Below, piece by piece: positions 33,801 through 43,678 of a DNA stretch of 63,852 nucleotides; positions within the stretch are counted from its first letter, which is position 1, and each line of letters opens with the position of its first letter. The notes under the pieces are model-generated. The model was not told the origin of the DNA and did no database searches. It worked only from the letters and a program-made list of their open reading frames with translations. The translations under genes were made by a program, and so were the position numbers. Origin of the DNA: a virus. The stretch spans positions 1 through 63,852 of IMG/VR virus record IMGVR_UViG_3300043331_001014. One strand, written 5' to 3'.

Positions 33801-36800
33801 GACGAGCTGGTCCGTTTTGCCGAGCGTGCGAATCGCTCCCGCATCGCGGAAATGAGCGTGACTGAAAAAGCTCAGCGTGACGCAGATATCGCTGGTCCGG
33901 AGGTGATGGGTCTTTATCAAGGTGGCGATTTCTCCAAGAAGGAAAATCAGCCCTTCCTCCGGGCGTTTATGTCGAAAGTAGTCACGGCTCAAGAACGCGG
34001 TGACATGTCGAAAAACGGCGTCCTGACCAAGCCAGGACTGGACCGGCTCAACGCCGCCGTCCTCGCAGCGGCTTATGACGATACCGGCGGGCTCAGCTTG
34101 ATGTTGGAGAGTGCCGACATAAATACAAAATCGATCGCCAATGGCTATCGTGATGTCGCCCCATCGTTTATGAAGCTCCGTAGCGAAATCGCTCAGGGGC
34201 TGGTTCGCGAGGACATGGATATCACCTCCCAGATGATGGAGGCGATCCATTTCGTGGAGAAGGCACGACAGGAGGGCACGAAGATCGCCAATGCGCTGGC
34301 CCAGATCGACGCCCTCAATCCGATTGATCCCGTTGTCGACAGATTGATCCGGCAATTCTACAATCCTCAATTGACACGCGCGAATTCGTCCCTGCGCATC
34401 GCTCAGATGCTGCAATCGATTGTCGATGCAGCGCGAGAGAAACGCACTGGCGGTTTTCTCGAAGATAGCACATCTATTGCCGATGTCATTGATACAGCCG
34501 AAAGGAGATTTGCCCGTGAGGCAGATGAAGAGGTCCTCGCCACTGCTGATGAAAACCGTGGGGGAAGCGATGGTGTCGGAAGGCAAGAAGCATCGCAACC
34601 AGCACCAGATCAATCTCGGCCAGTCGCTGATCTCGGAGGCGCGCGTCGAGGCGCGGAAGCGCCAGCTCGACCGGCTGCTGAGGAGCGCGCTGGAGCAGCC
34701 CCTGCCGTAAGTGCGAAGGTCGACCAGATCTTCGAACAGTTCAAGGCCGATGTGGCGAAGATCGCTCAGCCGACGCCGGAGCCGGTCGCGCCGTCCGAGC
34801 TGCGCACCCAGCTCGAAGGCATGAAGGTGCCGGAGATCAGGGCCAAGGCCAAGGCCGAGGGTGTTGCCGCCAAAGGTCGCAGTAAAGAGCAGATCATCGA
34901 CAGCTATATGAAGTCGGTCGAGGCCAAGGCGGCGGAACCCAAGCCGGAATTGCCGGCAGCCAAGCCCGTTCCCTCGACCCTCTCCGACTTCGCCAAATCC
35001 TCCGGCTGGGCAAGCGCTGCCGACCGGATGGATGCGCTCAAAGACGATGGTGCTTCGCTGCTGAAGCGCGGCGCCTTCCTTGGCAAGGCCAAGGTGATCG
35101 CCGAGCGACTGGTGAAGAAAGCCGACATGCTCCAGAGCGAGATCCTGGCGCGGGATCTGGAGGGTGCCGGCGATACCCTTAGAGACATGGTCGACGACGC
35201 CGCCCGCCTTACAGAGCTTGATCCGCGCCCGGAAGCCAACGTCATCACGCAATGGGTGCGTTCAGCCGCGCGCGAGGTCAACATCGCCAATCGGGAGGCC
35301 GAGGCGCTGAAGGATGTGCTGGCGGTGCCGGAGCGGCCGAGAACGGTCGAGACGCCCGAGGGTGCCGTGCGGACCGCGTTCTACGATCTTCTCGAAGGCG
35401 GCAAGCCGCTGAAAGGCTCGGCACAGCTCGCCAAGGAGCTGGGCATCGATCCCAATCAGGCTTACCTGCTGCTCGATGAGGCTGAGAACCTGGGCTGGAT
35501 CAAGCTGAAAGATAATGGCGTCTATGTCCGGGTACCGCGCGAGCGCCGGCCACCACGCCCGGATGCGAAGTTCGATGACGGCGAGGCGATGGCACTGCGC
35601 GCCTTCCATAGTTCGCCATACGATATCGACCGATTGTCCATTGATTATGCCAACCAGAGCTTAACGTACCCTCAAGGGCTGCATTTCATGCGCAATGCAC
35701 AGGACACGGTTCAGTACGGTGACAAGCTTTATGAAGTGGAAATTGATGTTGATCCAGGCCAGATAGTGCAATGGTGGAAGCCTTTCAGCGACCAGCCGAT
35801 GCTGGCGGCCCTGGAAGCTTCCGGATTAAAGAGGCGGGAATTAAACCGCTTTGAGAAGGCGTTAGATGTCGGGGAACTTTTCGCGGCATGGGGCGATCTA
35901 AGGGATAATTCTGGGGTGTCCGATAGGGATATTTCAACATCTCTGTTGGCCAATGGCGTTAAGGGCGTGGAATACCAGGATGGCCATATCGTCATCTTCG
36001 ACGACAGCCTTGTGACCATCACCCATAAGAATGGCGAGCCGGTGACAGCGACCGAACGTGCCGATGTACTGAAGAAAATGCATGGCGAGGCAGCCGGTGA
36101 GGTTCCGCGCGGCTGGGGTCAAGTCGATGGCCTGACCGAGGCCGAGCGCTTCGAGCGTGACCTGCAATCCTCGCTCGCCATTCAGCGCGCTGTCACCGAT
36201 GGGCTGAAGCGGGTGCCGGCTGCGGTGCGGATCGAGGTAATCGACCGGATGGAGATCGAGGGGTTCGGGCCGGCCCGTGGTGGTATGTTTGCCTACACCA
36301 TGCCGAGTGGCATTCGCGGCGCTCTGATCCAAGTGTTGCGCGGGGTGCCGGATGCAGTCAATGTCGTCAACCACGAGATCTTCCACTCGATGCGGGCGCT
36401 GGGGCTGTTCTCGAAGCTGGAATGGCGCATCGTCAGGGAAGCGGCGGCCGAGGCTGGCGGCCTGAAAAAGGGTAGCATGGCTCGCTACGAGCCATATATG
36501 CGGATGCGGGCGGAGAGGATGGACCTGCATCCGGGTCTAGACCGACACTTCATCGACGACAAGCTCGCCGAAGAATGGGCGGCGATCGATTTCGGCCGCT
36601 GGTCCGAGAAGCGCGGCAGCGAGCGTGAGACCGCCATCGGCCGGCTTTGGGGCCGGGTCAAGGACTTTATAGAGGATCTTCGCCAAGCCTTCACCAACAT
36701 TGGCCGGCGGGCGCGCGGCCTCCAGGAAAAGCCGAGCCTGGAGCAGATCTATCGCGCGATTGAAGACGGCAGTTTTGCCCGTCGCTATCAGGAATGGGGC

Positions 36801-36977
36801 CTCGATCGGGTTGGTATCGATAATCCGCTGAGCGTCAATCGGCAGGCGGGCAATGAATTCGCCGCCTTCATCAATGACGATATGCGGGCACTCGCTCATG
36901 ACGACAGTGAATCGGTAGCCAAGGCAGTAGAAACGGCGCTCACCCATATGAGTCCCTGTGCGGCTTATCATCTCTAG
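30801..36977 (+). CDS. Giant polyvalent ejected protein (ParB-like, ART-like, HExxH)
   Basis: A 2058-residue protein in the place of T7 gp16. Residues about 134-240 are hydrophobic/glycine-rich and may insert into membranes. About 870-1195 matches the DdrB-type ParB-like domain (VVERGDGTYLIISGNGRVQS). About 1332-1372 resembles a SAP/Rho-N fold. About 1597-1745 resembles an ADP-ribosyltransferase (LRAFHSSPYDIDRL, KGVEYQDG). About 1840-1950 holds a zincin with NHEIFH (HExxH at residues 1858-1862). This is the pattern of phage polyvalent proteins injected with the DNA to act early in the host. Linkers near 33160-33500 and 34520-34710 contain nested frames. Confidence 0.75.
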   Translation: MPLFLPQDWSYEDRNQPISLDRTPVSFGDYASASFQEAKELNPMDQLSRIYELRSLGVSERETTTDEFGNTREFQTLGLPADDPRARRLTLEEANKAGEEMGLRFSEPPTQGQFDYLADLKRKENSRARILSNSPSYGASATGFLAGLAATAIDPLNIAVGFVPVVGEARYARLVAQLGRGGGRLVKGAIEGGVGTAAIVPITAYQASILQQHYGTEEAFMDLVMGTALGSGLHWAGGAVNDVLRGRFNESLNETLRRLDPGERWATRVREDRRTTRVQEGDNAARHDSLSHKEKAQVLNTAVKAVESDQSPKIDELFSTSPKMADLAIPDRRFQATVKLRSYLAASDYATDSRAASIITMSTQRLLEAAKKPATPQGVFDYFAKRFKKLNDYSLKTVPPAEFGQRVGNILEHPEQRVAIEEGSKTILVTEGASLGAVRHAVEEALDNVQNVRGDRAGGYRYRKTDVDGMNAHRAAIAELMDEAPDRLPQASDPRAMLDSVANKPEPIMGGEGPKSSAQIDEVVNRDKDVKLETLVKDEEVGAIESLIAANEGRVKDLGIMDKVIPAEDRQIMLEDAARSGHQAQVKSLFSLANQIAEEGQAGKSVSGAELLMRAGPKRLGEMVTGEKSAEVVIKEVEDTGLVTRVNAAKDIQLYLKRSKLELSGEALERAIKAVQVGDDIDAAVNVALRGNELLAKADEAAASPAPEVAELRAPGEENADDEFGDSFNLEDSVSELAEEFVETLKLYDKRDLVKGEAAIVKEEHDALEANAKTRDLASSVERDEFDEADRNRALRQGDGAAPSVQGEGAGGGGAGVAAPAQLQAALTGRDGKDLGGAEPAIERERTAPGGERPAPETTLSYGGWAVPRRVITPDSSIEVSITPRVVELRDLVHAEGDLQVRDRSRKESKIEALNRANKLDPEQLLPNRVADAGAPIVVERGDGTYLIISGNGRVQSLRQVYTNEALGFKAQAYRERIGPAADGYRSPILVSLITDKLSHDELVRFAERANRSRIAEMSVTEKAQRDADIAGPEVMGLYQGGDFSKKENQPFLRAFMSKVVTAQERGDMSKNGVLTKPGLDRLNAAVLAAAYDDTGGLSLMLESADINTKSIANGYRDVAPSFMKLRSEIAQGLVREDMDITSQMMEAIHFVEKARQEGTKIANALAQIDALNPIDPVVDRLIRQFYNPQLTRANSSLRIAQMLQSIVDAAREKRTGGFLEDSTSIADVIDTAERRFAREADEEVLATADENRGGSDGVGRQEASQPAPDQSRPVADLGGARRGAEAPARPAAEERAGAAPAVSAKVDQIFEQFKADVAKIAQPTPEPVAPSELRTQLEGMKVPEIRAKAKAEGVAAKGRSKEQIIDSYMKSVEAKAAEPKPELPAAKPVPSTLSDFAKSSGWASAADRMDALKDDGASLLKRGAFLGKAKVIAERLVKKADMLQSEILARDLEGAGDTLRDMVDDAARLTELDPRPEANVITQWVRSAAREVNIANREAEALKDVLAVPERPRTVETPEGAVRTAFYDLLEGGKPLKGSAQLAKELGIDPNQAYLLLDEAENLGWIKLKDNGVYVRVPRERRPPRPDAKFDDGEAMALRAFHSSPYDIDRLSIDYANQSLTYPQGLHFMRNAQDTVQYGDKLYEVEIDVDPGQIVQWWKPFSDQPMLAALEASGLKRRELNRFEKALDVGELFAAWGDLRDNSGVSDRDISTSLLANGVKGVEYQDGHIVIFDDSLVTITHKNGEPVTATERADVLKKMHGEAAGEVPRGWGQVDGLTEAERFERDLQSSLAIQRAVTDGLKRVPAAVRIEVIDRMEIEGFGPARGGMFAYTMPSGIRGALIQVLRGVPDAVNVVNHEIFHSMRALGLFSKLEWRIVREAAAEAGGLKKGSMARYEPYMRMRAERMDLHPGLDRHFIDDKLAEEWAAIDFGRWSEKRGSERETAIGRLWGRVKDFIEDLRQAFTNIGRRARGLQEKPSLEQIYRAIEDGSFARRYQEWGLDRVGIDNPLSVNRQAGNEFAAFINDDMRALAHDDSESVAKAVETALTHMSPCAAYHL
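33160..33504 (+). CDS. Nested reading frame 1 inside the polyvalent gene
   Basis: A 114-residue frame with ATG 33160 and AAAGGG 9 bases upstream. MRRTATEHYDRAMELLQASR and the following LLLQLSYKRLLLAETARILE have good amphipathic helices, while the main frame here is Gly/Ala/Pro linker. The first 70 residues look protein-like; the rest is Ser/Pro-rich. An overprinted gene is plausible, either as a separate product or as a regulator of the parent. Confidence 0.5.
   Translation: MRRTATEHYDRAMELLQASREKERGVEARGLLLQLSYKRLLLAETARILEAQSLPSSVRERHQEVSDQLQKRLSPTEDGLSPDGSSLPIPPSKSQSRPGSSNSATSSTPKATSR
34516..34710 (+). CDS. Nested reading frame 2 inside the polyvalent gene
   Basis: A 64-residue frame with GTG 34516 and AAAGGAG 8 bases upstream, a near-ideal ribosome site. 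The product is basic and helical (VGEAMVSEGKKHRNQHQINL, then ARVEARKRQLDRLLRSALEQ). The main frame over the same bases is a low-complexity linker. Strong internal initiation and sensible composition support a real overlapping gene. Confidence 0.55.
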   Translation: MRQMKRSSPLLMKTVGEAMVSEGKKHRNQHQINLGQSLISEARVEARKRQLDRLLRSALEQPLP

Positions 36978-36987
36978 AATGAGCAAA

Positions 36988-37074
36988 ACCCGACCCCAGC
37001 TATGCGCGACTGGGATCGGGTCTCGTGGGTACTAGAGAGGTCACTTGAAGGGTATGCCGTCATCGGGCTGACGG
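36988..37074 (+). terminator. Pair of strong hairpins after the polyvalent gene
   Basis: Arm 36988-36999 pairs with 37010-37021 (11 of 12 bases), followed by CCGTCA/TGACGG (37057-37062 with 37069-37074). No long T-run follows, so the effect may be partial termination or mRNA protection before the next structural gene. Confidence 0.45.
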
Positions 37075-37154
37075 TATGGGGGGTAACCGTCAGTTGCGTC
37101 CCCTAGACACTCTCTTCATACCCAATCCCCCTTTCCATAGTCAAAGGCATTCCG

Positions 37155-39842
37155 ATGGCAAGAGGCCCTCGTTCCGTCCAATTTCATCGGTGTATGGCAA
37201 AAATACGCCAGATGATCAGCCAGGAAAAGCTCAGCGACAGCGAGCTTGAGGAGCTGGCCGAGAAGCTGATGGCCAGAGCCCGACAGATTCGCGCCGAGCG
37301 CGGCGGCATGACCGCCGATGAGGCAGTAAATGCCGCGCTGAAGGAAATGAGCGAGGAGGCCGCAACTCTCAATCAACTCAAGCGTCGCAGCGTCTGGCTC
37401 GGCAACAAGGCGTTCTCCGATGAGCTGGGGCGCATTCAGAGCGCCTGGGGCGACCGGCCGCAAGACGGGTTGGCGGCCTCCTATGTCGGCTCCAATGAGC
37501 TGCGGCGCGGCGCGCAGCGCTCAGTCGATGCCGATCAGAAGGGACTGGCGCGCGACTGGCGCAACGGTCTCGATGCCGATATTGAGCGCGACGGCAAGGG
37601 CGACCTCTACCGCACCGGCGACCTCGACGAGGACAGCTATGTCGCGCTCGATGAGATGTACAAAGACAATCCGAATATGGAAGGTGTCGACAAGGACGCG
37701 CGCAGTCTTGCCGCTATCATCTACAAATATCAGGAGATGTACCGGATCGCCGCCAATCATGCCGGCGCCTACATCAAGCGGCTCGCCGACTATATCACCC
37801 ACCAGAATCACGACATGCTCAAAGTCCGGGACGCCATGAAAGTCCTCGGCAAGGTGAATAAGCTTCGTCCGACTTTTAAATATAATGAGGAAGGAAATTA
37901 CAGGGCTTGGCGCGATTTCGTGATGCCGCTGCTCGACCAGGTGAAGACCTTCGGCAGTCACGCCGATCCGGAGAAATGGCTGCGGCATTTCTGGCAGAAT
38001 ATCGCTACTGGAGAGCATTTGCAGGCCGGCACCACCACATCGACCGGCTTCATCGCCGATGGCTCGCTGGCCAACCGGCTCAGTGCGCCGCGCCTGCTGC
38101 ATTTCAAGGACGGCAAGTCACGATACCAATATGACAAGCTGTTCGGCCGAGGCGGCACGCTACTGGAGCGCGTCAGCCTGGGGCTGGAGACCGGGGCGCA
38201 TAATGTCGCCTTGATGCAGCGGATGGGGCCGAACCCGGCTGCCACCCACACCAAGCTGAAGACCGCGGTGCAACTGCTGATGCCGCAGACCGTCATGGCG
38301 CGCGATGCGGGGAAATGGAGAGAGACGGAGCGCTTTCTCGATGCCTATTTCGACGAGCTGACCGGCGAGGCCAACATGCCTGGATTATCGCCGTTCTCCT
38401 ATGCCCTGCGCATGGGGCGTCTCATCCAAACAGTCTCCAAGCTTGGCAGCGCCGCCATCTCCTCCATCACCGACACCGCGGTGGCGGCGTCCGAGCTGCA
38501 ATATCAGGGCATGACCGCGACCGAGGCGTGGAAAACCCAGCTCGACGGCGTGTTCATGGGCCGCGGCTCCAGAGGTATGGTGCGGGCCGAGCGGATGCGG
38601 CTTGCCTCAGAGCTAGGCGTCGCCATCGATGTCATCCGCTCCGCGACATGGTCGCGCTTCTCGGCGCAGGATGCGCTCTCCGGCTGGGCGGCGCGAGGGC
38701 AACATCTGTTCTTTAAATATAACGGCCTGATGTGGTGGACCGACACGCTGCGAATGGCCAATGCCATGGCGATGTCGCACCGCTTCGGCATGATGTCAAA
38801 ACTGTCACTCCGCGAGCTGGATGCCGGCGCCCAGCGGATCATGACCTTGTTCGACATTACATCGGATGAATGGGATCTGATGCGCTCGCGCTCGGTCGAT
38901 GCGGTCGAGGGCAAGGAATATTTCTCGCCAAAAGGCGCCAAGCGCATCACCGATGTCGAGATCGCCAGCCTTCTGGAGAAGGAAGGCGTCAAGGCCACCG
39001 ACCGGGCCATCGCTTCACGACGCGATCTGATCCAGACAAAGTTCCGCGACATCTTCGCTGCCCGTTCCGACTATGCCGTGGTCACGCCAGGGCCGCGGAC
39101 CACGATGCGGATGCGCGGTGCCAATATCGGCATCGTGCCCGGCTCCTTTGCCTCGGAGGCGGCGCGCTCTTTCTTTCAGTTTAAGGGCTTCCCGCTGGCG
39201 ATCCTGGAGAAAGTCTATGGCCGCGAGCTGTTCGGCTATGGCGACACCGGCCTTGCCCGCAACGTCAATAAGACCGGCATGGGCAAGATGGCGCAGTTCA
39301 TGGTCTATTCGACCTTCCTCGGCTTTACCGCGCTCTACCTGAAAGCCTATTTCTCCGGCCGGCGGCTCGAATCCCCCGAAGATGCCCAGGACGCCGCCAA
39401 ACTATTCATCGCTTCCTTTGTTCAGGGTGGTGGTGCCGGCCTCTATGGCGATTTCCTGTTCGGCAATGCTCGCGACCGCTTTGGCCATTCGGCGCTATCC
39501 AGCTTCCTCGGTCCGACCGCAGGGGTGGTCGAGGACCTTTACTCCGGCACCCGGCTCGATTCACTATTCGAGAAGGCCAAGTCCGGCGATGTCAATGCCT
39601 TCTCGATGTTCATGTCGCTGAAGAATAATGCGCCGTTCATCAATCTGTTTTACACCAGGATGGCGCTCGATTACATGTTCCTCTACCGGATGCAGGAGTA
39701 TTTGAAACCGGGTTCCTTAAAAAGAATGGAAGAAAACGTCAAGAAGAACCTCAATCAAACATTTGCCCTACCCCCAAGCAACAACTACAGAGTCGAGGAT
39801 TTATCTACGGAAGACCTCGGAAAGCTGTTGAACCCGTTCTAG
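37155..39842 (+). CDS. Large internal virion protein, C-terminal part of gp16-like set
   Basis: An 895-residue protein. AAAGG precedes the ATG at 37155. A helical start is followed by long mixed domains. Near residues 690-790 the pattern [20 protein letters not shown], then [20 protein letters not shown] and [17 protein letters not shown] is typical of the last domain of phage internal core proteins, with hydrophobic stretches. Together with the polyvalent protein it probably forms the ejectosome that spans the envelope. No lysozyme motif is seen. Confidence 0.7.
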   Translation: MARGPRSVQFHRCMAKIRQMISQEKLSDSELEELAEKLMARARQIRAERGGMTADEAVNAALKEMSEEAATLNQLKRRSVWLGNKAFSDELGRIQSAWGDRPQDGLAASYVGSNELRRGAQRSVDADQKGLARDWRNGLDADIERDGKGDLYRTGDLDEDSYVALDEMYKDNPNMEGVDKDARSLAAIIYKYQEMYRIAANHAGAYIKRLADYITHQNHDMLKVRDAMKVLGKVNKLRPTFKYNEEGNYRAWRDFVMPLLDQVKTFGSHADPEKWLRHFWQNIATGEHLQAGTTTSTGFIADGSLANRLSAPRLLHFKDGKSRYQYDKLFGRGGTLLERVSLGLETGAHNVALMQRMGPNPAATHTKLKTAVQLLMPQTVMARDAGKWRETERFLDAYFDELTGEANMPGLSPFSYALRMGRLIQTVSKLGSAAISSITDTAVAASELQYQGMTATEAWKTQLDGVFMGRGSRGMVRAERMRLASELGVAIDVIRSATWSRFSAQDALSGWAARGQHLFFKYNGLMWWTDTLRMANAMAMSHRFGMMSKLSLRELDAGAQRIMTLFDITSDEWDLMRSRSVDAVEGKEYFSPKGAKRITDVEIASLLEKEGVKATDRAIASRRDLIQTKFRDIFAARSDYAVVTPGPRTTMRMRGANIGIVPGSFASEAARSFFQFKGFPLAILEKVYGRELFGYGDTGLARNVNKTGMGKMAQFMVYSTFLGFTALYLKAYFSGRRLESPEDAQDAAKLFIASFVQGGGAGLYGDFLFGNARDRFGHSALSSFLGPTAGVVEDLYSGTRLDSLFEKAKSGDVNAFSMFMSLKNNAPFINLFYTRMALDYMFLYRMQEYLKPGSLKRMEENVKKNLNQTFALPPSNNYRVEDLSTEDLGKLLNPF

Positions 39843-39852
39843 GATACCTGAG

Positions 39853-41247
39853 ATGACCCATTCGGCCCTCGGCGCGGTTGCTGTTTACACCGGCTCTGGC
39901 TCGCCAGGGCCATTTTCGCTCGTGGATCTGGACGCCAACCCGATCCTTTTCGAAGACGACAGCGACCTACTGGTGCGTGTCTTCGACCCCGACGACATTC
40001 TCAACCCGACGACCCTGACGCTCGGCGTCGGCTATACGCTGGCGGGCGCGGGCGGCACCGTTGCCGGCTCGATCACTCTCAGCGCCAATCTGACCTCCGG
40101 TCTGGTGCTAACGGTGCTGCGCCGTGAGCCGCTGACCCAGACGCTGGATATGGAGTTCGGCGGCGCCCTGTCGCTCGACCAGCTCGAAGCCGTGCTCGAC
40201 AAGCACACCCGCCAGCTCCAGGAGATGCGCGAGCAGGCCGACCGCTCGTTCCGGTTCTCGACCGCCGATGTCGCAAACAAGGCGCACAGCTACGTTCCGA
40301 CCCCGGAGGCTGGCAAGGTCTGGCGCTGGAACGACGATCTCGACATCGAGTTCGCTACCATCACCATTCTGCTGAGCGGCGAGGGGGTGCCGGGCGATGA
40401 TCTTGGCAACAATGGCGACATCTATCTCGACACTCTGACTGCCGATCTTTACGTCAAGGCGACCGGCGAATGGGAGCTGTCGATCTCCCTGATTGGTCCG
40501 GCTGGCCCGATTGGCGCCACAGGTCCAACCGGCCCGACGGGGCCAACTGGTGCTACTGGCCCGACCGGGGGAACCGGGGCAACCGGTGCCACCGGGGCGA
40601 CCGGCTCCGATGCTGCCTTCGTCGGCCCGACCGGGGCTACAGGGGCCACGGGCGCAACTGGCGCGACGGGGGCGACGGGGGCAACCGGAGCGACTGGTGC
40701 AACTGGAGCGACAGGCCCTACAGGCGCCACAGGCGCTACAGGCGCTACAGGCGCTACAGGGGCGACAGGCGCTACAGGGGCGACAGGGGCGACAGGCGCC
40801 ACAGGAGCAACAGGGGCAACAGGGGCAACCGGAGCGACAGGGGCTACGGGAGCAACAGGAGCTACCGGGGCGACCGGCGCAACGGGAGCGGCGTCGAGCA
40901 AATCCTTCGTCATTGCCTGCTCTGATGAAACCACTCCCATTACTGCCGGGACCAACAAGGTCACCTTCCGGATGCCGTTCGCCATGACGCTGTCGGCTGT
41001 ACGGGGGTCGCTGACCACGGCGCAAACTTCCGGCAACATCTTCACCGTCGACATCAATGAGAGCGGCACGAGCATCCTCTCCACCAAGCTAACCATCGAT
41101 AATGGCGAGGAAATCTCGACCACGGCTGCGACGACCGTGGTGATTTCCGACAGCTCGCTTGCCGACAACGCCGAGATCACCATCGATGTTGATCAGGTGG
41201 GTGACGGCACTGCTAAAGGCCTCAAGGTCGTTCTGATCGGGACATAG
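39853..41247 (+). CDS. Tail fibre with gp17-like anchor and collagen-like shaft
   Basis: A 464-residue protein. The N-terminal 145 residues ([45 protein letters not shown]) match the T7 gp17-type anchor. Residues about 215-347 are an almost unbroken Gly-X-Y collagen-like run, mostly GAT. The C-terminal 118 residues form a beta-rich trimerisation/receptor domain ([15 protein letters not shown]). The GGNGCNACN DNA repeats (about 40495-40893) also leave other frames open. Confidence 0.8.
   Translation: MTHSALGAVAVYTGSGSPGPFSLVDLDANPILFEDDSDLLVRVFDPDDILNPTTLTLGVGYTLAGAGGTVAGSITLSANLTSGLVLTVLRREPLTQTLDMEFGGALSLDQLEAVLDKHTRQLQEMREQADRSFRFSTADVANKAHSYVPTPEAGKVWRWNDDLDIEFATITILLSGEGVPGDDLGNNGDIYLDTLTADLYVKATGEWELSISLIGPAGPIGATGPTGPTGPTGATGPTGGTGATGATGATGSDAAFVGPTGATGATGATGATGATGATGATGATGATGPTGATGATGATGATGATGATGATGATGATGATGATGATGATGATGATGATGATGATGAASSKSFVIACSDETTPITAGTNKVTFRMPFAMTLSAVRGSLTTAQTSGNIFTVDINESGTSILSTKLTIDNGEEISTTAATTVVISDSSLADNAEITIDVDQVGDGTAKGLKVVLIGT
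40495..40893 (+). repeat. Collagen-like 9-bp coding repeats
   Basis: Tandem codons of Gly-Ala-Thr and Gly-Pro-Thr type over about 400 bases. The array creates long open frames on the - strand (VAPVAP repeats), which are not genes. Repeat number can change by slippage, so fibre length may vary between isolates. Confidence 0.85.
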
Positions 41248-41251
41248 GGCC

Positions 41252-42019
41252 ATGACTAATATTATCATCAATCCTTATCGATTTGCATCCTATGCCCCAG
41301 CTTCAATGGTGTTCAATGGCACCGATGAAGTACTAAGCAGGACGAATGCGACTACCTCGCCAAGTACGATTGCCTTTACCATCTCGATATGGGCGAAAGG
41401 CGCATTAACCTCGACGAATATTTTGCATATGATTGTCGCGCGAGCCGATGGATCGAATTTTACACGATTCCTTGGGGCGGGACCGTCAAGCAATGCCATT
41501 CTCGCCTATAATAATGTCGTGGCCGGTTCCAGCACAGGCTCGGAGAATTCAGACAGCAACGGCTTCAGCAACGATAGTGCATGGCATCATTACGTCTTCC
41601 GCTATGATAGCGCAAATGGAACGGTCGATAATCGGGCGATTTTTGAGCGGGATGGCTCTGTAGTAAATGATACAGCAGGTGCCCCCATCGGGGCTTCGGA
41701 AGCCTGCGATATACTAGCTAATGGCAGAGTTCTCGCGGTAGGCAGTCATCCGACAGTATTTGCCGCAGCCTCGTTCAAGATCGCCTTCGTCGATTTTGTC
41801 GACGGCCAGGCGCTTGCCGCGTCATCGTTTGGCTTCGACAATGCCGGCACCTGGACCAGGAAAAAATATGCCGGCTTTTACGGAACTTATGGGTTTTCGC
41901 TCGACGGGTCCACGGGCATTCTCGGTGACGATGTTTCTCCGAACGGTCTCGATTTCACCGGCACGAACATGGACAGCTCCAACCTTGATACCGGCGATTT
42001 GCCGCCCTACACCAACTGA
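41252..42019 (+). CDS. LamG/concanavalin-like virion protein
   Basis: A 255-residue protein. FTISIWAKGALTSTNILHMI, the WHHYVFRYDSANGTVD motif and VAVGSHPTVFAAASFKIAFV fit a laminin-G-like carbohydrate-binding domain. Position between two fibre genes suggests a receptor-binding or fibre-tip protein. The A/T richer stretch at 41.3-41.7 kb differs from its neighbours. Ribosome site is weak. Confidence 0.65.
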   Translation: MTNIIINPYRFASYAPASMVFNGTDEVLSRTNATTSPSTIAFTISIWAKGALTSTNILHMIVARADGSNFTRFLGAGPSSNAILAYNNVVAGSSTGSENSDSNGFSNDSAWHHYVFRYDSANGTVDNRAIFERDGSVVNDTAGAPIGASEACDILANGRVLAVGSHPTVFAAASFKIAFVDFVDGQALAASSFGFDNAGTWTRKKYAGFYGTYGFSLDGSTGILGDDVSPNGLDFTGTNMDSSNLDTGDLPPYTN

Positions 42020-42031
42020 TCGGTTAAACCC

Positions 42032-43678
42032 ATGACCCAATCTGCTCTCGGCGTCATTGCTCTGTATACCGGCTCCGGTTCATCCGGCCCGTTCGCACTG
42101 ACTGATGTGCGAGATTCCAGCCCGATTCTGTTCAAGGAAAACAACGATATCACCGTGCGAATTTACGATCCAGATGATGAGGATTTTCCGTTCGCGCCGT
42201 CAACCCTGGTCGAGGCGACCGATTATACGATCTCCGGCGCCGGCGGCACGGTTGCGGGGTCGGTCACGCTAATGAATGCGCTGACCACCGGCTGGACCTT
42301 GATGATGATCCGGCGCGAGGAGCGCACCCAGACCCTCGATATGGAGTTCGGCGGCGCCCTGTCGTTGGAAACGTTGGAGGCGGCGCTCGATAAGCTGACC
42401 CGGCTGGGGCAGGAGGTGGCCGAGGAGGTAGAGCGCGCCTTTCGTCTCGACGCCGGCATTGCCCAGTACCGCACAACGGCTGTGGTGCCGACCCCGGTTG
42501 CTAGAGGCTTTTGGCAATGGGATGACGATCTCCGCTTGCAATTCACCAATGTCAACCTGCTCAGATCCGGCACAGCGACGCCGGATGCCAATCTCGGCAT
42601 TGACGGCGATTTCTACCTCGACACCGACGATGCGCTGCTCTATGGCCCGAAGGATGATGGCTCCTGGGGCGCGCCGATCTCGATCGAGGGGCCGCAGGGC
42701 GAGCAGGGCGAGCAGGGGCCGACCGGGACGCAGATCCTCAATGGCACCGGAGCCCCTTCTCCGGCAACGGGCAGCGACGGAGACTTCTACATCGACACCA
42801 CTGGTTTCGATATTTACGGACCAAAAGCGGCGGGAGTGTGGGGCGGCGGCACCTCGCTGATCGGACCCTCCGGCCCCGGCACCGGCGATATGAACGGCCC
42901 GTCAGGCGCCACTGACAATGCCATCGTGCGATTCGATTCAACCACCGGCAAGTTGACGCAGAACTCCTCGGTCACGATCTCCGATACCGGCACCGTGGCC
43001 GGGGCGCAATTCACCTCAACCGGGCTTAAGATCGGCGATGCCGACAGCTCGCACCTGCTGACCTTGCAGAACAACTCCAGCATGAACGCTGCGCGCACGC
43101 TCGGCCTCGACATCGGCAATGCCGACCGCACCTTCACCATCAGCGCCGATTCGGCAATCGGCGGCACCGCCTATGTCGTCGGCGGCACCAATGTCGCCAT
43201 CGGCGATGGCGGCACCGGGGCGGATTCGGCCGCGGCAGCGTTCGAAGCCCTGAAGCAGGCGGCGACCACCACCGTCAGCGGCGTGCTGACGACCGCGAAC
43301 GCGACCGAGATCCGCGCCAGCACGGCGGGCGCCAAGGCCATCACGCCGGCCGATCTCGATGCCGCCTGCGCTGAGGTCTCGCTCACCGATGCTGCCACCA
43401 TCGCCTGGGACTGGAGCCTTGGCATCTCCTTCCATGTTACCCTTGCCGGCAACCACACTCTCGGTCTCCCGACCAACGGTAAGCAGGGAACCTGGCGCAC
43501 GCTGCGCGTGGTCGGCGATGGCGTCACCACCCGCACCTTGAACTTTGCCGCCTATCGCGGCGGGCAAGGGGCTCTGGAAGACGTTGGCGCATCCTCTAAG
43601 GAGTATATCCTCTCGGCTTATTGTGTCAGCTCCAGCGCCAGCGCATACATCCTCAAAGCGACGCAGGCCAACCCATGA
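42032..43678 (+). CDS. Second tail fibre with gp17-like anchor
   Basis: A 548-residue protein whose first 145 residues repeat the anchor of the first fibre ([40 protein letters not shown]). A short GPQGEQGEQGPTG collagen-like part (about residues 224-236) follows. The C-terminal part is beta-rich with repeated G-D-x-x motifs. The same anchor implies both fibres use the same attachment sites on the tail, which allows branching or alternate receptor use. Confidence 0.8.
   Translation: MTQSALGVIALYTGSGSSGPFALTDVRDSSPILFKENNDITVRIYDPDDEDFPFAPSTLVEATDYTISGAGGTVAGSVTLMNALTTGWTLMMIRREERTQTLDMEFGGALSLETLEAALDKLTRLGQEVAEEVERAFRLDAGIAQYRTTAVVPTPVARGFWQWDDDLRLQFTNVNLLRSGTATPDANLGIDGDFYLDTDDALLYGPKDDGSWGAPISIEGPQGEQGEQGPTGTQILNGTGAPSPATGSDGDFYIDTTGFDIYGPKAAGVWGGGTSLIGPSGPGTGDMNGPSGATDNAIVRFDSTTGKLTQNSSVTISDTGTVAGAQFTSTGLKIGDADSSHLLTLQNNSSMNAARTLGLDIGNADRTFTISADSAIGGTAYVVGGTNVAIGDGGTGADSAAAAFEALKQAATTTVSGVLTTANATEIRASTAGAKAITPADLDAACAEVSLTDAATIAWDWSLGISFHVTLAGNHTLGLPTNGKQGTWRTLRVVGDGVTTRTLNFAAYRGGQGALEDVGASSKEYILSAYCVSSSASAYILKATQANP

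Noticed and set aside
33525-35252. Leftward 575-codon frame opposite the polyvalent gene
   Set aside because: Codon-complement shadow with no start signal; the + frame has matching ParB-like domain motifs.
40449-41183. Leftward protein with long APV repeats
   Set aside because: Antisense of the collagen-like repeats.
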